From Saccharopolyspora indica (GTDB lineage Bacteria; Actinomycetota; Actinomycetes; Mycobacteriales; Pseudonocardiaceae), in assembly GCF_027853965.1 (NCBI RefSeq), contig NZ_JAQGLB010000003.1, positions 62,001 to 126,000 of the forward strand: DNA of 64,000 bases. The letters are read 5' to 3'. Positions within the stretch are counted from its first letter, which is position 1; the number at the start of each line of letters is the position of its first letter. The notes under the pieces are model-generated. The model was not told where the DNA came from. It did no database searches and saw only the letters and a program-made list of their open reading frames with translations. Positions 27,183-35,742 of this stretch are shown here, one piece after another. The translations under genes and the position numbers were made by a program.

Positions 27183-28229
27183 TCAGGGGACGAGCACCAG
27201 GCGGATCGGGTCTCCCACCTTGTTCTCCAGCCGGTGGACCGCTTCCGCGGCCTCGGCCAGCGGCAGGTGGCCGCTGATGGACGGCGACAGGTCCAGGCGA
27301 CCGGTGGCTGCCAGCCGGATCAACTGCTCGACGTGCTCGGGACCGGACCCGTAGTGACCGCGGATCTCGTTGCGGTTCCAGCTGAAGCGCGTGCCGTCGG
27401 TGACGGTGAGCGGCTGCGGCGTGAGCCCCGCCAGCACCATGGCACCGCCGCGGCAGAGGGTGAGCGCGGCCTGCTCCCGCACCGCGGGCACACCGGCGAA
27501 GTCGAAGGCCAGGTCCAGGCCCCGGCCGTCGGTGGCGCGCAGCACCGCCGCGGCGAAGTCCGGGTCGGCCGGGTCGAGCGCGAGGTCGGCGCCGAAGGCG
27601 AGCGCGCGCTCGCGCGCGCCGGCCAGCGGGTCGACCGCGATCACCGGTGCCGCACCGGCGAGCCGGGCCAGCTGGATGCCGTGCGCGCCCAGGCCGCCCG
27701 CGCCCCAGATGCCCACCGCCTGGGCTGGGCGGACGTTGCCGGTGGCGACGATGGCGGCGTAGGGCGTGGAGACCGCGTCCGGGATGATCGCGGCCTGGTC
27801 GAAGGGCAGGTCGTCCGGGATCGGGGCGAGGGTGTCCTCGCGGGCGATCGCGTACTGCGCCCAGCCGCCGTCGTAGTCCACGCCGCGGGTGCGGGCCAGC
27901 AGGCAGGGGGCGCGGCGACGGCGGCAGTTGGCGCACTCGCCGCAGCTCTGCCCGGCCTGCAGCGCCACGCGCGTGCCCGCGGTCCAGTCGCCGCCCAGGT
28001 CCGGGCCGAGCGAGTGGATCACCCCGGCGACCTCGTGTCCGAGGGTGATCTCCTCGACGGGCACGAACGGCTTCAGGCTGCCGTCGATCAGGTGCACGTC
28101 GGACAGGCACACCCCGGCGGCCTTGACCTCGATCAGCACCTCCCCCGGCCCGGGGACGGGCACCGGGACCTCTTCGACGCGGAACTGTCCGCTGGGCACG
28201 TGCAACCGCCCGGCGAGCATGGTGTCCAT
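27183..28229 (-). CDS. Zinc-dependent alcohol dehydrogenase (MDR)
   Basis: 348 residues from ATG 28229 with AGGAGG nine bases upstream. Catalytic Zn ligands are Cys in AGVCLSDVH and His in LGHEVAG; the structural Zn loop CGECANCRRRRAPC supplies four cysteines. The Rossmann motif is GIWGAGGLGAHGIQLARLAGA. It follows the P450 gene by 37 bp, so it is very likely cotranscribed. A plausible role is oxidising the hydroxylated product of the P450, such as a fatty hydroxy acid or alcohol, to a ketone or aldehyde. Confidence 0.92.
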   Translation of the reverse strand: MDTMLAGRLHVPSGQFRVEEVPVPVPGPGEVLIEVKAAGVCLSDVHLIDGSLKPFVPVEEITLGHEVAGVIHSLGPDLGGDWTAGTRVALQAGQSCGECANCRRRRAPCLLARTRGVDYDGGWAQYAIAREDTLAPIPDDLPFDQAAIIPDAVSTPYAAIVATGNVRPAQAVGIWGAGGLGAHGIQLARLAGAAPVIAVDPLAGARERALAFGADLALDPADPDFAAAVLRATDGRGLDLAFDFAGVPAVREQAALTLCRGGAMVLAGLTPQPLTVTDGTRFSWNRNEIRGHYGSGPEHVEQLIRLAATGRLDLSPSISGHLPLAEAAEAVHRLENKVGDPIRLVLVP

Positions 28230-28266
28230 GGGTTGAAACCTCCTGTTTCCGTACGGGATCGGCGGC

Positions 28267-31200
28267 TCAGCGCGCGGTGTGGACGTCCTCGACGTAGCGG
28301 CCGTCGGCGACCAGCGAATCGAGCCACGCGGTTCCGTCGCCACCGGTGCGCTGCGCGTGGATGGCCCGGAACGCCTCGCGCACGCCCGGGGCCATCCGGG
28401 TTCCGTCGCCGCAGACGTAGATCTTCGCCCCGTCGCCGAGCAGTCGCCACAGCTCGTCGGCCTCGGCGGCGATGCGGTGCTGGACGAAGGCCTGCCCGTC
28501 GACCGGTTCGGCGCTGAAGGCCGGGCGCATCTCGACCGCACCGGCCAGCTCCGCAGCGCGCAGTTCGGCGCTGTGCAGGTAGTCGGCTTCCGGGGCGTCG
28601 CAACCGAAGTAGCACAGCGCCGGGGCCAGCCGGGCGCCGTCGGCCGCGCGGTCGAGCCGGTCGGCGATGGCGCCGCGGAAGGGGGCCAGGCCGGTACCGG
28701 CCGAGATCATGATCACCGGGACGTCGTGGTCGATCCGGAACGCGGCCCGGCACGGCTGGACACGCGCGAGCACGGTGTCACCGGCGCGCACGTCGTTCAG
28801 GTGGCCCGAACCGGTGCCGCGGAAGGTGCCGCGCCCCGACCGCGCGGGGGCCTCCAACAGGGAGACCATCAGCTCGACGTGGTGCGGATCGCCTGCCGGT
28901 GACGACGAGATCGAGTAGTGGCGCGGCCGGATCGGCGGCAGCAGGTCGAGCAGCACCGGCCAGGTCAGCTGCCCGGCCAGCGCGGGGTTGTCCTCGATGA
29001 CCTCCAGCAGGCTGCGGTGATCCGGGTCCCCGGCCAGGGCCCGCAGGGCCTGCTGCTCGGGCGGGCACGGGTTGAGCTCGGCGAGGACGGTCAGCTGGGC
29101 GCTGGTCGGCCGGTCCTGCAGCTCGACGTGCCGGGTCAGCAGCTCGCGCACGGTCACCGGCCGGTCGACCGCGACCCCGTCCCGGCGCGGCGCGATGTTG
29201 AGGACGGTGTCCAGGTCCGCCCGCAGGACCCGGGCGGCGCGCTCGACCAGGGCCGGGTCGTTGACCGGGAGCACGGTGAGGTGGTCGGCGGTCCGGTAGG
29301 TCTCGCCCTCGGGCAGCGCCAGGCGCACGAAGCGCTTGGCGCGCGGGTAGCCGGGGCTGGTGAGGCTGGCGGTCTCGGTGACCGTCATCGGCGTCATGCC
29401 GTGCCGGGCGGCCAGCTCGTCCAGCGGACCGCCGGTGACCTCGGTGACGATGTGCGCGGGACTCGCGGGCTGATCGGCTCCGACCGTGGCGGGATCGCCG
29501 TGCCTCTCCAGCACGGCGTTGCGCAGTGCGGCGGTGAAGGCCTTGACCGCGCCGGTCAGATCGCCCGCGGCGTCGGCCTCCGCGCGCTCCAGCAACCGGG
29601 TTCCGCCGAGGTCGGCCAGCCGGGCGTCGATCCAGGTCGGGATGCGCTGGTAGGTGGCGGACCAGTTGCGGTCGCCGACGCCGAGGACCGCGTAGGTGAC
29701 GCCGTCGGCGGCACCGGGTTCGGCGTTCTCCAGCCAGCGGGCGAACTCGGCCGCGTCGTCGGTGGGCTGGCCGTTGTAGGAGGCGGCGGTGATGACGACG
29801 GGCCGGTCGGTGGGCAGTGCGCCGGTGTGCTCGTCGAGCGCAGCGATCGCGATGTCGCAGCCGATCTCAGCGGTGGCGTCGGCGAGCTGGGCCGAGAAGT
29901 CCTTGCAGGTCCCGTAGTTGCTGCCGTGCAGCAGCAGGACTCCGGTCCCCGGCCGGACCCGCGTGGGCAGCCCGCTGTCCGCGGCGGGTGCCTCGGTGGC
30001 CTGGGCAGGCGCGGCGACGCGGTCCGCCGAGGTGCGCCGGGCCAGGGCGAGGGTCAAGCCGTCGGGCTTGATGGTGAGCGCCTGCTTGATGCGCAGCTGG
30101 TAGTCGGCGTGGTCGAGCAGCCGGTAGCGGTGGACCAGCATCGCGAGCAGCATCGTGGCCTCGTGCAGCGCGAACTGCCGACCGATGCACGCGCGCTCGC
30201 CGGTCCCGAACGGCTTGAAGGCGTGCGGGGAGCGCGCCGCTTCGGCCTCGGGCGTGAAGCGGGCGGGGTCGAACAGCTCGGGGTTGTCGCCCCAGACCGG
30301 GTCCCGGTGCAGCATCGGGGTCACCACCGACGCCCACTGCCCCGCCCGCATCGGGATGCCGCCCAGCACCGTGTCGTGGCGGGCTTGGCGCGAAAAACCC
30401 GGTGCCGGCGGGAACATCCGCAGCGTCTCGTTGAGCACCTGGCGGGTGAAGTGCAGGCGGCCGACGTCTTCGAAGGTCGGTTCCGGATCGCCCTGGTCGC
30501 CCCACAGCTCGTCGACCTCGCGCTGCACCATCCGCAGCGCGGTCGGGTGCTTGACCAGGTTGTGCAGTGCGAAGGCCAGGGTGCCGGAGGTCGTCTCGTG
30601 CCCGGCGATCAGGAAGGTGATCACCTGGTTGCGGATGTTCGCCAGGTCCAGGGTGGTCCCGTCCGAGGGGTGGGTGGCGCTGAGCATCAGCCCCAGCAGG
30701 TCCTCGTTCTCCGGGGCCGGTGCGCCGGGAGCGGTGCGCGTCGCGATGACCTCGTCCACCACCGAGGCGAGGAAGGCCGCGTCGGCGCGGAACGCCTCGT
30801 CGGTGCGCGCGTGATCGGCGTCCGGGTCGCGGCTGAGCTTGGTCATCGCCCAGTGCAGGCAGCGCACCAGGGCGTCGACGAACGGGTGCGGTTCGTCCCG
30901 GTCGAACGAACCGAAGTCGAACCCGAAACCGGCCAGGCCGATGGTGTCCAGCGTCATCCGGGTCATGTCGTCGGCCACGTCGACCGGGCTGCCCGCCGCG
31001 CACCTGCGGTCCCACACCTCGATCAGCCGCTGTGCGACGCGCAGCATCACCGGGTGGTAGGCGCGCATCGAACCGAGGGCGAAGGCGGGCATCAGGACGT
31101 CGTGCGCCTTGGCCCAGTTGGGCTCGTCGTTGTAGGCGGTGAACAGGCCGTCGTGGGCGAACTCGCGGACGTTCTCCAGCGCCGGTCCGATGGCCTTGCC

Positions 31201-31392
31201 GAACCGCTGCTCGTCGGAGAGCTCGGTGACCAGTTCCAGGCTGCTGACCAGCAGCGCGTCCTGGCCGTGCTGGCGCTGGAGGAAAGCCGGACCGTGCTGG
31301 CGGACCAGCCGCATCGACCGCAGGACGGGCGTGCTGGTCGGCTCGTCGGACACGTCGACGACGGGGATGCCGGGCTGGAGCAGAGCGGCCAT
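28267..31392 (-). CDS. Self-sufficient cytochrome P450 / NADPH-P450 reductase fusion (CYP102-type)
   Basis: 1041 residues, close to P450 BM3 (1048). Heme domain: GLFTAYNDEPNWAKAHDVLMPAF (equivalent to the BM3 Phe87 region), I-helix AGHETTSG (~263-270), ETLR (~322) and heme loop FGTGERACIGRQFALHEA with Cys ~402. Then a linker, a flavodoxin domain (~480-630, LLLHGSNYGTCKDFSAQLADAT), and an FAD/NADPH reductase with RHYSISSSPAG and ISAGTGLAPFRGAI. Such enzymes hydroxylate medium- and long-chain fatty acids near the omega end with no partner proteins. ATG 31392 has a poor ribosome site; the open frame continues 20 codons upstream. It is divergent from a PAS-LuxR regulator and forms an operon with the alcohol dehydrogenase. 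Confidence 0.95.
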   Translation of the reverse strand: MAALLQPGIPVVDVSDEPTSTPVLRSMRLVRQHGPAFLQRQHGQDALLVSSLELVTELSDEQRFGKAIGPALENVREFAHDGLFTAYNDEPNWAKAHDVLMPAFALGSMRAYHPVMLRVAQRLIEVWDRRCAAGSPVDVADDMTRMTLDTIGLAGFGFDFGSFDRDEPHPFVDALVRCLHWAMTKLSRDPDADHARTDEAFRADAAFLASVVDEVIATRTAPGAPAPENEDLLGLMLSATHPSDGTTLDLANIRNQVITFLIAGHETTSGTLAFALHNLVKHPTALRMVQREVDELWGDQGDPEPTFEDVGRLHFTRQVLNETLRMFPPAPGFSRQARHDTVLGGIPMRAGQWASVVTPMLHRDPVWGDNPELFDPARFTPEAEAARSPHAFKPFGTGERACIGRQFALHEATMLLAMLVHRYRLLDHADYQLRIKQALTIKPDGLTLALARRTSADRVAAPAQATEAPAADSGLPTRVRPGTGVLLLHGSNYGTCKDFSAQLADATAEIGCDIAIAALDEHTGALPTDRPVVITAASYNGQPTDDAAEFARWLENAEPGAADGVTYAVLGVGDRNWSATYQRIPTWIDARLADLGGTRLLERAEADAAGDLTGAVKAFTAALRNAVLERHGDPATVGADQPASPAHIVTEVTGGPLDELAARHGMTPMTVTETASLTSPGYPRAKRFVRLALPEGETYRTADHLTVLPVNDPALVERAARVLRADLDTVLNIAPRRDGVAVDRPVTVRELLTRHVELQDRPTSAQLTVLAELNPCPPEQQALRALAGDPDHRSLLEVIEDNPALAGQLTWPVLLDLLPPIRPRHYSISSSPAGDPHHVELMVSLLEAPARSGRGTFRGTGSGHLNDVRAGDTVLARVQPCRAAFRIDHDVPVIMISAGTGLAPFRGAIADRLDRAADGARLAPALCYFGCDAPEADYLHSAELRAAELAGAVEMRPAFSAEPVDGQAFVQHRIAAEADELWRLLGDGAKIYVCGDGTRMAPGVREAFRAIHAQRTGGDGTAWLDSLVADGRYVEDVHTAR

Positions 31393-31564
31393 GTGGGGGC
31401 CAACCGCCTTTCGCGCTGGGGGAACCGCCGGGGAGAGCGGTCCCCTCCACACTCACCCCGCGCGAACCCCCGCGGCCGCCGCCGCACTGCATAATCGTGT
31501 AGTCCGCCGGTGCACCTGGGACTTGCCAAATCGACCGGCGTGCGCAACACGCAGGGAGCAGCAC

Positions 31565-32236
31565 ATGGACCCCGAGTCGTGCGGACCACCGCACGCGGAG
31601 GACTGGCGCCGGGAAGCGATCACCTGGCGCAACCGCATGATCCTCCTGCTCGACCACCTGCCGACGCCGATCGCGCTCTGCGAGGCCGACGGCGGCATCC
31701 TGCTGGCGAACCCGGCGATGGCCGCCGAGTGGGGCCTGCTGCCGGGGCAGATGCGCGGGCGCAACGCCCTCGACTTCTTCCGGCCCCGCGCGAAGGCCCG
31801 GCTCCACCCGATCGCCGAGGCCGTCCGCCTGCACCGCAGGTCCCGCTACCCGGTCGAGGTCAGCTGGACCCCGCCGACCGGCGTCGAGCGCTACGGCGAG
31901 GTCGACGTCACCCCGGTCAGCGACACCGCGGACGCTCCCCCGGCCCTGATGCTGGTGCTCCGGATCCTCGGCGAACGCGACGAAGCACCACCCGACCAGC
32001 CGGAACCACCGGCCAGCGGGGTGGAAGCGCGAATCCTCGCCCTAGCAGCGGGCGGCGACACGACCGCCAGGATCGCCAAAGCGGTCGGCCTGACCGTGGA
32101 CGGCGTCAACTACCACCTGACGCAGCTCTCCCGCCGCTGGAACGTGCGAGGCAGGACGGCACTGGTGGCCCGTGCCTACGCGCTGGGCGTCCTCAACCCC
32201 GAAGCGTGGCCCCCGGCTCCGACCGAACCCGGCTAA
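31565..32236 (+). CDS. PAS-domain LuxR-type regulator, divergent from the P450
   Basis: 223 residues. Residues ~20-135 form a PAS fold (MILLLDHLPTPIALCEADGGILLANPAMAAEWGLLPGQMRGRNALDFF) able to bind a small ligand or cofactor. Residues ~160-215 are a LuxR helix-turn-helix (ILALAAGGDTTARIAKAVGLTVDGVNYHLTQLSRRWNVRGRTALVARAYALGVL). No response-regulator receiver is present. The shared 172-bp intergenic region suggests that it switches the P450/ADH operon, perhaps sensing a fatty acid. This is inferred from position only. Confidence 0.88.
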   Translation: MDPESCGPPHAEDWRREAITWRNRMILLLDHLPTPIALCEADGGILLANPAMAAEWGLLPGQMRGRNALDFFRPRAKARLHPIAEAVRLHRRSRYPVEVSWTPPTGVERYGEVDVTPVSDTADAPPALMLVLRILGERDEAPPDQPEPPASGVEARILALAAGGDTTARIAKAVGLTVDGVNYHLTQLSRRWNVRGRTALVARAYALGVLNPEAWPPAPTEPG

Positions 32237-32260
32237 ACCCCGTTAGCCCTCAACGGCGCG

Positions 32261-32515
32261 TCACTCGCTCAGCCCAGCGAGGAATGCGGCCCAACTACCC
32301 CGCGAGAACACCAACACCGGACCTTCCGGATCCTTCGAATCACGCGCAGCCACCGCGACGTCGTTGAACGCCACTTCCACACAAGCGCCCTGGTTCATGC
32401 TGTGACTGGAATTCCGCCATCCTGAGAGGCCTTGCCCCGGAACGAATGCCACCTCGACGCAGTCGGCGCCGTTGTCGCTGTAGCTGGACTTCCGCCACAC
32501 CACGCGGCCAGACAT
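32261..32515 (-). CDS. DUF397 protein with internal duplication
   Basis: 84 residues. DUF397 proteins are small partners of Scr1-like XRE regulators in actinomycetes. Here the N-terminal half of the domain is present twice: WRKSSYSDNGADCVEVAF at ~7-24 and WRNSSHSMNQGACVEVAF at ~33-50. The second copy continues with the usual VAVRDSKDP-like end (NDVAVAARDSKDPEGPVLVFSRGSWAAFL). It lies 16 bp after the XRE gene and is cotranscribed. Function uncertain; the pair behaves like a regulator with its antagonist or effector. Confidence 0.9.
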   Translation of the reverse strand: MSGRVVWRKSSYSDNGADCVEVAFVPGQGLSGWRNSSHSMNQGACVEVAFNDVAVAARDSKDPEGPVLVFSRGSWAAFLAGLSE

Positions 32516-32531
32516 CGCGAGCAGCCTTCCC

Positions 32532-33374
32532 TCATTCGGCCAGGCGACTCCTGATCGCCTCCGCCGAAGCCTCCTCGGGCAACGCGGAAGACAGTAGCCG
32601 GTCGGCCGCGTGAATGTAAGCGGCTACTTGGTCCTGGTCCTGGATGTAGACGGCGCCATCGGGGATCTCGACGTAACCGATCGATTGCGCGTCCGAGAAG
32701 TTGAGCACCGTGAACGTTCCGTTCAGCCCAGCATGCGGTCCCACCGACGTCGGCAGCACGCGAAGGTCGATGTTGTCCTGCGCCGACAAGTCGAGGAGAT
32801 GCTGAAGCTGTTCCCGCATCACCTCGCGGTCACCGATCGGACGATCCAGCACCGATTCCTCGATCACGGCGTTCAGCTGCAACGGCGCACCGTCGACCAA
32901 CCTGCGCTGGCGAGCCATCCGGAAGCTCACCAAACGCTCGTTGTGATCAGGGCGGACACGAGCACTCGTCATCGTCAACGACGCGGCATAGGCCTCCGTC
33001 TGCATCAAACCCGGCACGATCAGTGCCTGGTAAGCGAAGAGCGACCCCGCAATTCCTTCCAGCCCAACGTAGGTCTTGAGCCAGTCAGGCAGGACATCCA
33101 CCCAAGGTGCCCACCAGGTCTTCTGGTCAGCGCGGCCAGCGAGCGAGTTCAGCCGCTCTACCTCCCAGTCCGGAGCGCCGTAGAACTTCAGCAGCCCCGC
33201 CACCTCGTCGGGCTGCGGAAAGTAACGCCCGGTCTCCAGGTGCGTGATCTTGCCAGGTGAGCATCCGATCGCCCGCGCTGCTGCGGCGCTGGTCTCGCCC
33301 GCCCGGACGCGGAAGTTGCGCAGCTCCACACCGACGAGCCAGCGCAGGGCCGAGGGGTCTTGCCGGTCCACCAT
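32532..33374 (-). CDS. XRE-family regulator, Scr1/DUF5753 type
   Basis: 280 residues from ATG 33374, with GGAGG seven bases upstream. N-terminal XRE helix-turn-helix (LRNFRVRAGETSAAAARAIGCSPGKITHLETGRYFPQPDEVAGLLKFYGAP), then the DUF5753 domain (WWAPWVDVLPDWLKTYVGLEGIAGSLFAYQALIVPGLMQTEAYA...; FRMARQRRLVDG; VLPTSVGPHAGLNGTFTVLNF). Family members pair with DUF397 proteins and have been linked to sporulation-stage control in streptomycetes. The divergent small gene at 33524 shares its regulatory region. Confidence 0.92.
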   Translation of the reverse strand: MVDRQDPSALRWLVGVELRNFRVRAGETSAAAARAIGCSPGKITHLETGRYFPQPDEVAGLLKFYGAPDWEVERLNSLAGRADQKTWWAPWVDVLPDWLKTYVGLEGIAGSLFAYQALIVPGLMQTEAYAASLTMTSARVRPDHNERLVSFRMARQRRLVDGAPLQLNAVIEESVLDRPIGDREVMREQLQHLLDLSAQDNIDLRVLPTSVGPHAGLNGTFTVLNFSDAQSIGYVEIPDGAVYIQDQDQVAAYIHAADRLLSSALPEEASAEAIRSRLAE

Positions 33375-33466
33375 GGACACCCTCCTGACAGTCACGACTC
33401 CACGATCAGTCTGCACCCCCGCCAGGACCGGGACGATCAAGAGCACCCCATCGAGTTATCGCCATC

Positions 33467-33480
33467 CGTAAATCTTTACG
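33467..33480. promoter_or_regulatory. Palindromic operator candidate CGTAAATCTTTACG
   Basis: Perfect 6-bp arms with a 2-bp centre, an A/T-rich palindrome in the 149-bp region between the XRE gene and the divergent small gene. A second, weaker repeat GACAC-N8-GTGTC follows at 33480-33497. The XRE protein is the obvious candidate ligand. Confidence 0.55.
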
Positions 33481-33523
33481 ACACCATTTCCAGTGTCATG
33501 ACCTGGATCACAGGGAGGTTGCT

Positions 33524-33787
33524 ATGTCGGGGTTGCCGTTGTGGAGCGAGGAGGAGTTCGTGGCCGCTCTTCAGGAGCTCGCTCGGGAGAACGCTCCTCG
33601 GGTGTTCGCGCTGTGCGAGGAGGTCGGCGATCGGCAGGACGGGCACGTCGAGTACTGGGGCATGGCCTTCGACGACAGCGCCGACGTCGTCAGCGCCTCC
33701 GGGCAGTTGCGGGCCAGCTTCAAGTCCGCCGAGGCCGCGCTGGACCGGCTTTCCAGGCGGTCGAACCTGCACCTCGTCTGGGTTTGA
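33524..33787 (+). CDS. Small acidic protein, unknown function, beside XRE/DUF397 pair
   Basis: 87 residues; GGGAGG precedes ATG 33524. The text MSGLPLWSEEEFVAALQELARENAPRVFALCEE continues into a strand-rich middle and a final helix ending LDRLSRRSNLHLVWV. Soluble, no signal or membrane helix. Codon bias supports a real gene. Divergence from the XRE regulator and a dedicated terminator suggest it belongs to the same three-gene module, but no function can be named. Confidence 0.7.
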   Translation: MSGLPLWSEEEFVAALQELARENAPRVFALCEEVGDRQDGHVEYWGMAFDDSADVVSASGQLRASFKSAEAALDRLSRRSNLHLVWV

Positions 33788-33796
33788 CCGCGAAGA

Positions 33797-33838
33797 ACTC
33801 CGCCGAGGGCACCCGAGCCGGAGAGCTCTCGGCGGAGT
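33797..33838. terminator. Bidirectional terminator hairpin
   Basis: Perfect 11-bp arms ACTCCGCCGAG (33797-33807) and CTCGGCGGAGT (33828-33838) between converging genes ending at 33787 and 33865. Confidence 0.7.
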
Positions 33839-33864
33839 CAGCCGGGCCGTTTCCCCAACTCACG

Positions 33865-34992
33865 TCAAGCGCGGTTGAGCTGCACGCCCGACTTGCGGAG
33901 CAGGTCGGTGAGGTGGTCGTGCGGGAGGGCCGGGGTTCGGTGGCCGTCGCGGCCGGTCATGTCCGCGTTGGCCGTGAGCGCGTTGAGGACCGCTTCTTCG
34001 GTGGCCTGCACGGTGGCTTCGTAGAACGGATCCATCCGGCCCCACGGGATGAAGCGAAGCTGTTCGTAGGCCGCGCCTCCTGGAGCCATGGTGCTGGTCA
34101 GGGCTCCTCGGTTCGCGGTGGAGAAGGCGAGGAAGAGGTCGCCGGAGAAGTGGCCGCCGGTGGTTCCGGTGCGGGCGAGACCGAGCGGCACCCGGCGGGC
34201 GAGCGCGGTGCACTGCCCCGGCAGCAGCGGCGCGTCGGTGGCCACCACGACTATCACCGATCCCGCGCCGGGTGCGGCCAGCCAGTCGCTCTGCTCCATC
34301 AGGTTGTCCGCCGACAGCTGCGCCCCCACGGGCACGCCCCTGACCACGAGTTCCCGCCGGGAGCCGAAGTTGGCCTGCACGAACACACCGACCGCATAGC
34401 CGTCGGACTCGTGCTCGACGAGCCGGGAAGCGCTGCCGTTGCCGCCCTTGAAGGCGTAGCAGTTCATCCCGGTGCCACCGCCGACCGAGCCCTCCTCGAC
34501 CGGGCCGGGCCGGGCGGCGTCCACGGCCTGCGCGGCGTGTTCGGTGCGGACGTGCGGGCCGTTGATGTCGTTGAGGTAGCCGTCCCAGGTCTCGCCGACG
34601 ACGGGCAGCAGCCATTCGCGCGCCAGCTCGGGCCGGTTCCGCACCACCCAGTCGATCAGTCCCCTGTGGACTGTTCCGATGGCGTGGGTGTTGGTGATCC
34701 CGATCGGCAGCGTCAGCGAGCCGGTCTCCTCGATCCACGCGGTGCCGGTCATCTCGCCGTTGCCGTTGAGGGAGTACCAGCCCGCGGCGCACGGATCGGC
34801 CACTCCGGACCGGCCGCGCGGCAGGATCGCCGTCACCCCGGTGCGCACCGCCTCACCCTCGATCAGGGTCTTGCACCCGACCTCGACCCCGGGGACGTCG
34901 GTGATGGCGTTGTGCTGGCCGGGCGTGCCGTCGAACGGGATTCCCAGCCCACGAGCCCTGGGCAGTCCGGCAGGCGTTCGGGTGGCGGTCAA
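33865..34992 (-). CDS. P1-family (DmpA-like) aminopeptidase
   Basis: 375 residues. Members are Ntn-hydrolase-like enzymes that cut themselves before a Ser, which becomes the N-terminal nucleophile. The likely cleavage site is the Gly-Ser of PGAGSVIVVVATDAPLLPGQCTALARR (~245). The start region GITDVPGV-like (HNAITDVPGVEVGCKTL), GITNTHAIGTVHRG and SVGGGTGMNCYAFKGGNG are family hallmarks. Substrates are N-terminal D- or L-amino-acid amides and beta-peptides. It most likely starts at TTG 34992, which has GGGGGAG upstream and overlaps the preceding TetR stop (TTGA), so it is translationally coupled to that regulator. Confidence 0.9.
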   Translation of the reverse strand: MTATRTPAGLPRARGLGIPFDGTPGQHNAITDVPGVEVGCKTLIEGEAVRTGVTAILPRGRSGVADPCAAGWYSLNGNGEMTGTAWIEETGSLTLPIGITNTHAIGTVHRGLIDWVVRNRPELAREWLLPVVGETWDGYLNDINGPHVRTEHAAQAVDAARPGPVEEGSVGGGTGMNCYAFKGGNGSASRLVEHESDGYAVGVFVQANFGSRRELVVRGVPVGAQLSADNLMEQSDWLAAPGAGSVIVVVATDAPLLPGQCTALARRVPLGLARTGTTGGHFSGDLFLAFSTANRGALTSTMAPGGAAYEQLRFIPWGRMDPFYEATVQATEEAVLNALTANADMTGRDGHRTPALPHDHLTDLLRKSGVQLNRA

Positions 34993-35621
34993 CTGTTCTC
35001 CCCCTCGACCAGGTCGGCGGTCAGGTCCTCGCAGCCGGTGGCGCCGCGGGCGTAGGACAGGATGAGCTCGAACGCGCGCTGCGGGGGCACCACGGCGTTG
35101 CCGGAGATGATCTCCAGGCCGTAGCCGTTCTCCAGGCACACCAGATTCGCCGCGATGTCCGGGATCGGCGCGGTCGGCCGGAAGTGCCCCTGCGCGCGCC
35201 CGATCTCCAGCACCGCGCCGTACATGGTGACCTGCCGGTCGAACAGGCTCTCCGCGATCACCGAGTAGTTCGCGTCCTGCCGGACCGCGGTGCTGAACTC
35301 GTAGAGCACGTTGACCAGCTCGTCGTCGGCCCGCCACGGGATTCCCGCGCGGGCCGCGGCGACCAGCTTGCACCGCGCGTCCTCCACTGTGGACAGCATC
35401 GCCGCGCGGTCGGTGCAGAACCGCTCCACCGCTCGCCGGAACACCTCGCGCAGCAGCTCGGAGAGATCCGGGTAGTAGTAGTGCACCGAACCGCGAACCA
35501 CACCCGCCTGCTCCGCCACGTCGGCGACCCTCAGCCCGGCCAGCCCCTGGCTGCCGACCGCACGAGTCGCCGCGGCGACGAGGTGTTCGCGGCGCACCGG
35601 TTTCCGACTGGGACGCGCCAT
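34989..35621 (-). CDS. TetR-family regulator, coupled to the P1 peptidase
   Basis: 210 residues. Helix-turn-helix LVAAATRAVGSQGLAGLRVADVAEQAGVVRGSVHYYYPDLSELLREVF; the C-terminal domain is BetI-like in layout. It is divergent from an APC permease across 121 bp and overlaps the peptidase gene start. The three genes therefore suggest a small peptide/amino-acid utilisation system: transporter, peptidase and regulator. Confidence 0.92.
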   Translation of the reverse strand: MARPSRKPVRREHLVAAATRAVGSQGLAGLRVADVAEQAGVVRGSVHYYYPDLSELLREVFRRAVERFCTDRAAMLSTVEDARCKLVAAARAGIPWRADDELVNVLYEFSTAVRQDANYSVIAESLFDRQVTMYGAVLEIGRAQGHFRPTAPIPDIAANLVCLENGYGLEIISGNAVVPPQRAFELILSYARGATGCEDLTADLVEGENS

Positions 35622-35677
35622 GTCGAGGATTATCTGGCACTCGCGCCAATCCAGTCAACAAGATGGCCCAACCACCC

Positions 35678-35706
35678 TTGACATGACGCGTTCGTTCTTT
35701 GACTCT
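35678..35706 (+). promoter_or_regulatory. Promoter for the APC permease gene
   Basis: TTGACA (35678-35683), a perfect -35 box, with a 17-bp spacer to GACTCT (35701-35706), a weak -10 box. The short motif TTGAC recurs at 35699, 21 bp downstream, and in inverted form (GTCAA) at 35654, which may mark TetR half-sites. Confidence 0.5.
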
Positions 35707-35742
35707 TGCGCCAAACAATGGTCGCGAAGGTCGAGGTGCCCG

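Noticed and set aside
28918..31494. An 850-codon plus-strand open frame opposite the P450 gene
   Set aside because: Its text is a GRDQ-rich low-complexity shadow; the minus strand encodes a fully recognisable P450-reductase.
31520..31540. CCTGGGACTTGCC as a PimM-type (PAS-LuxR) operator upstream of the PAS-LuxR gene
   Set aside because: Only about 10 of 16 positions fit the published consensus and the palindrome symmetry is lost.
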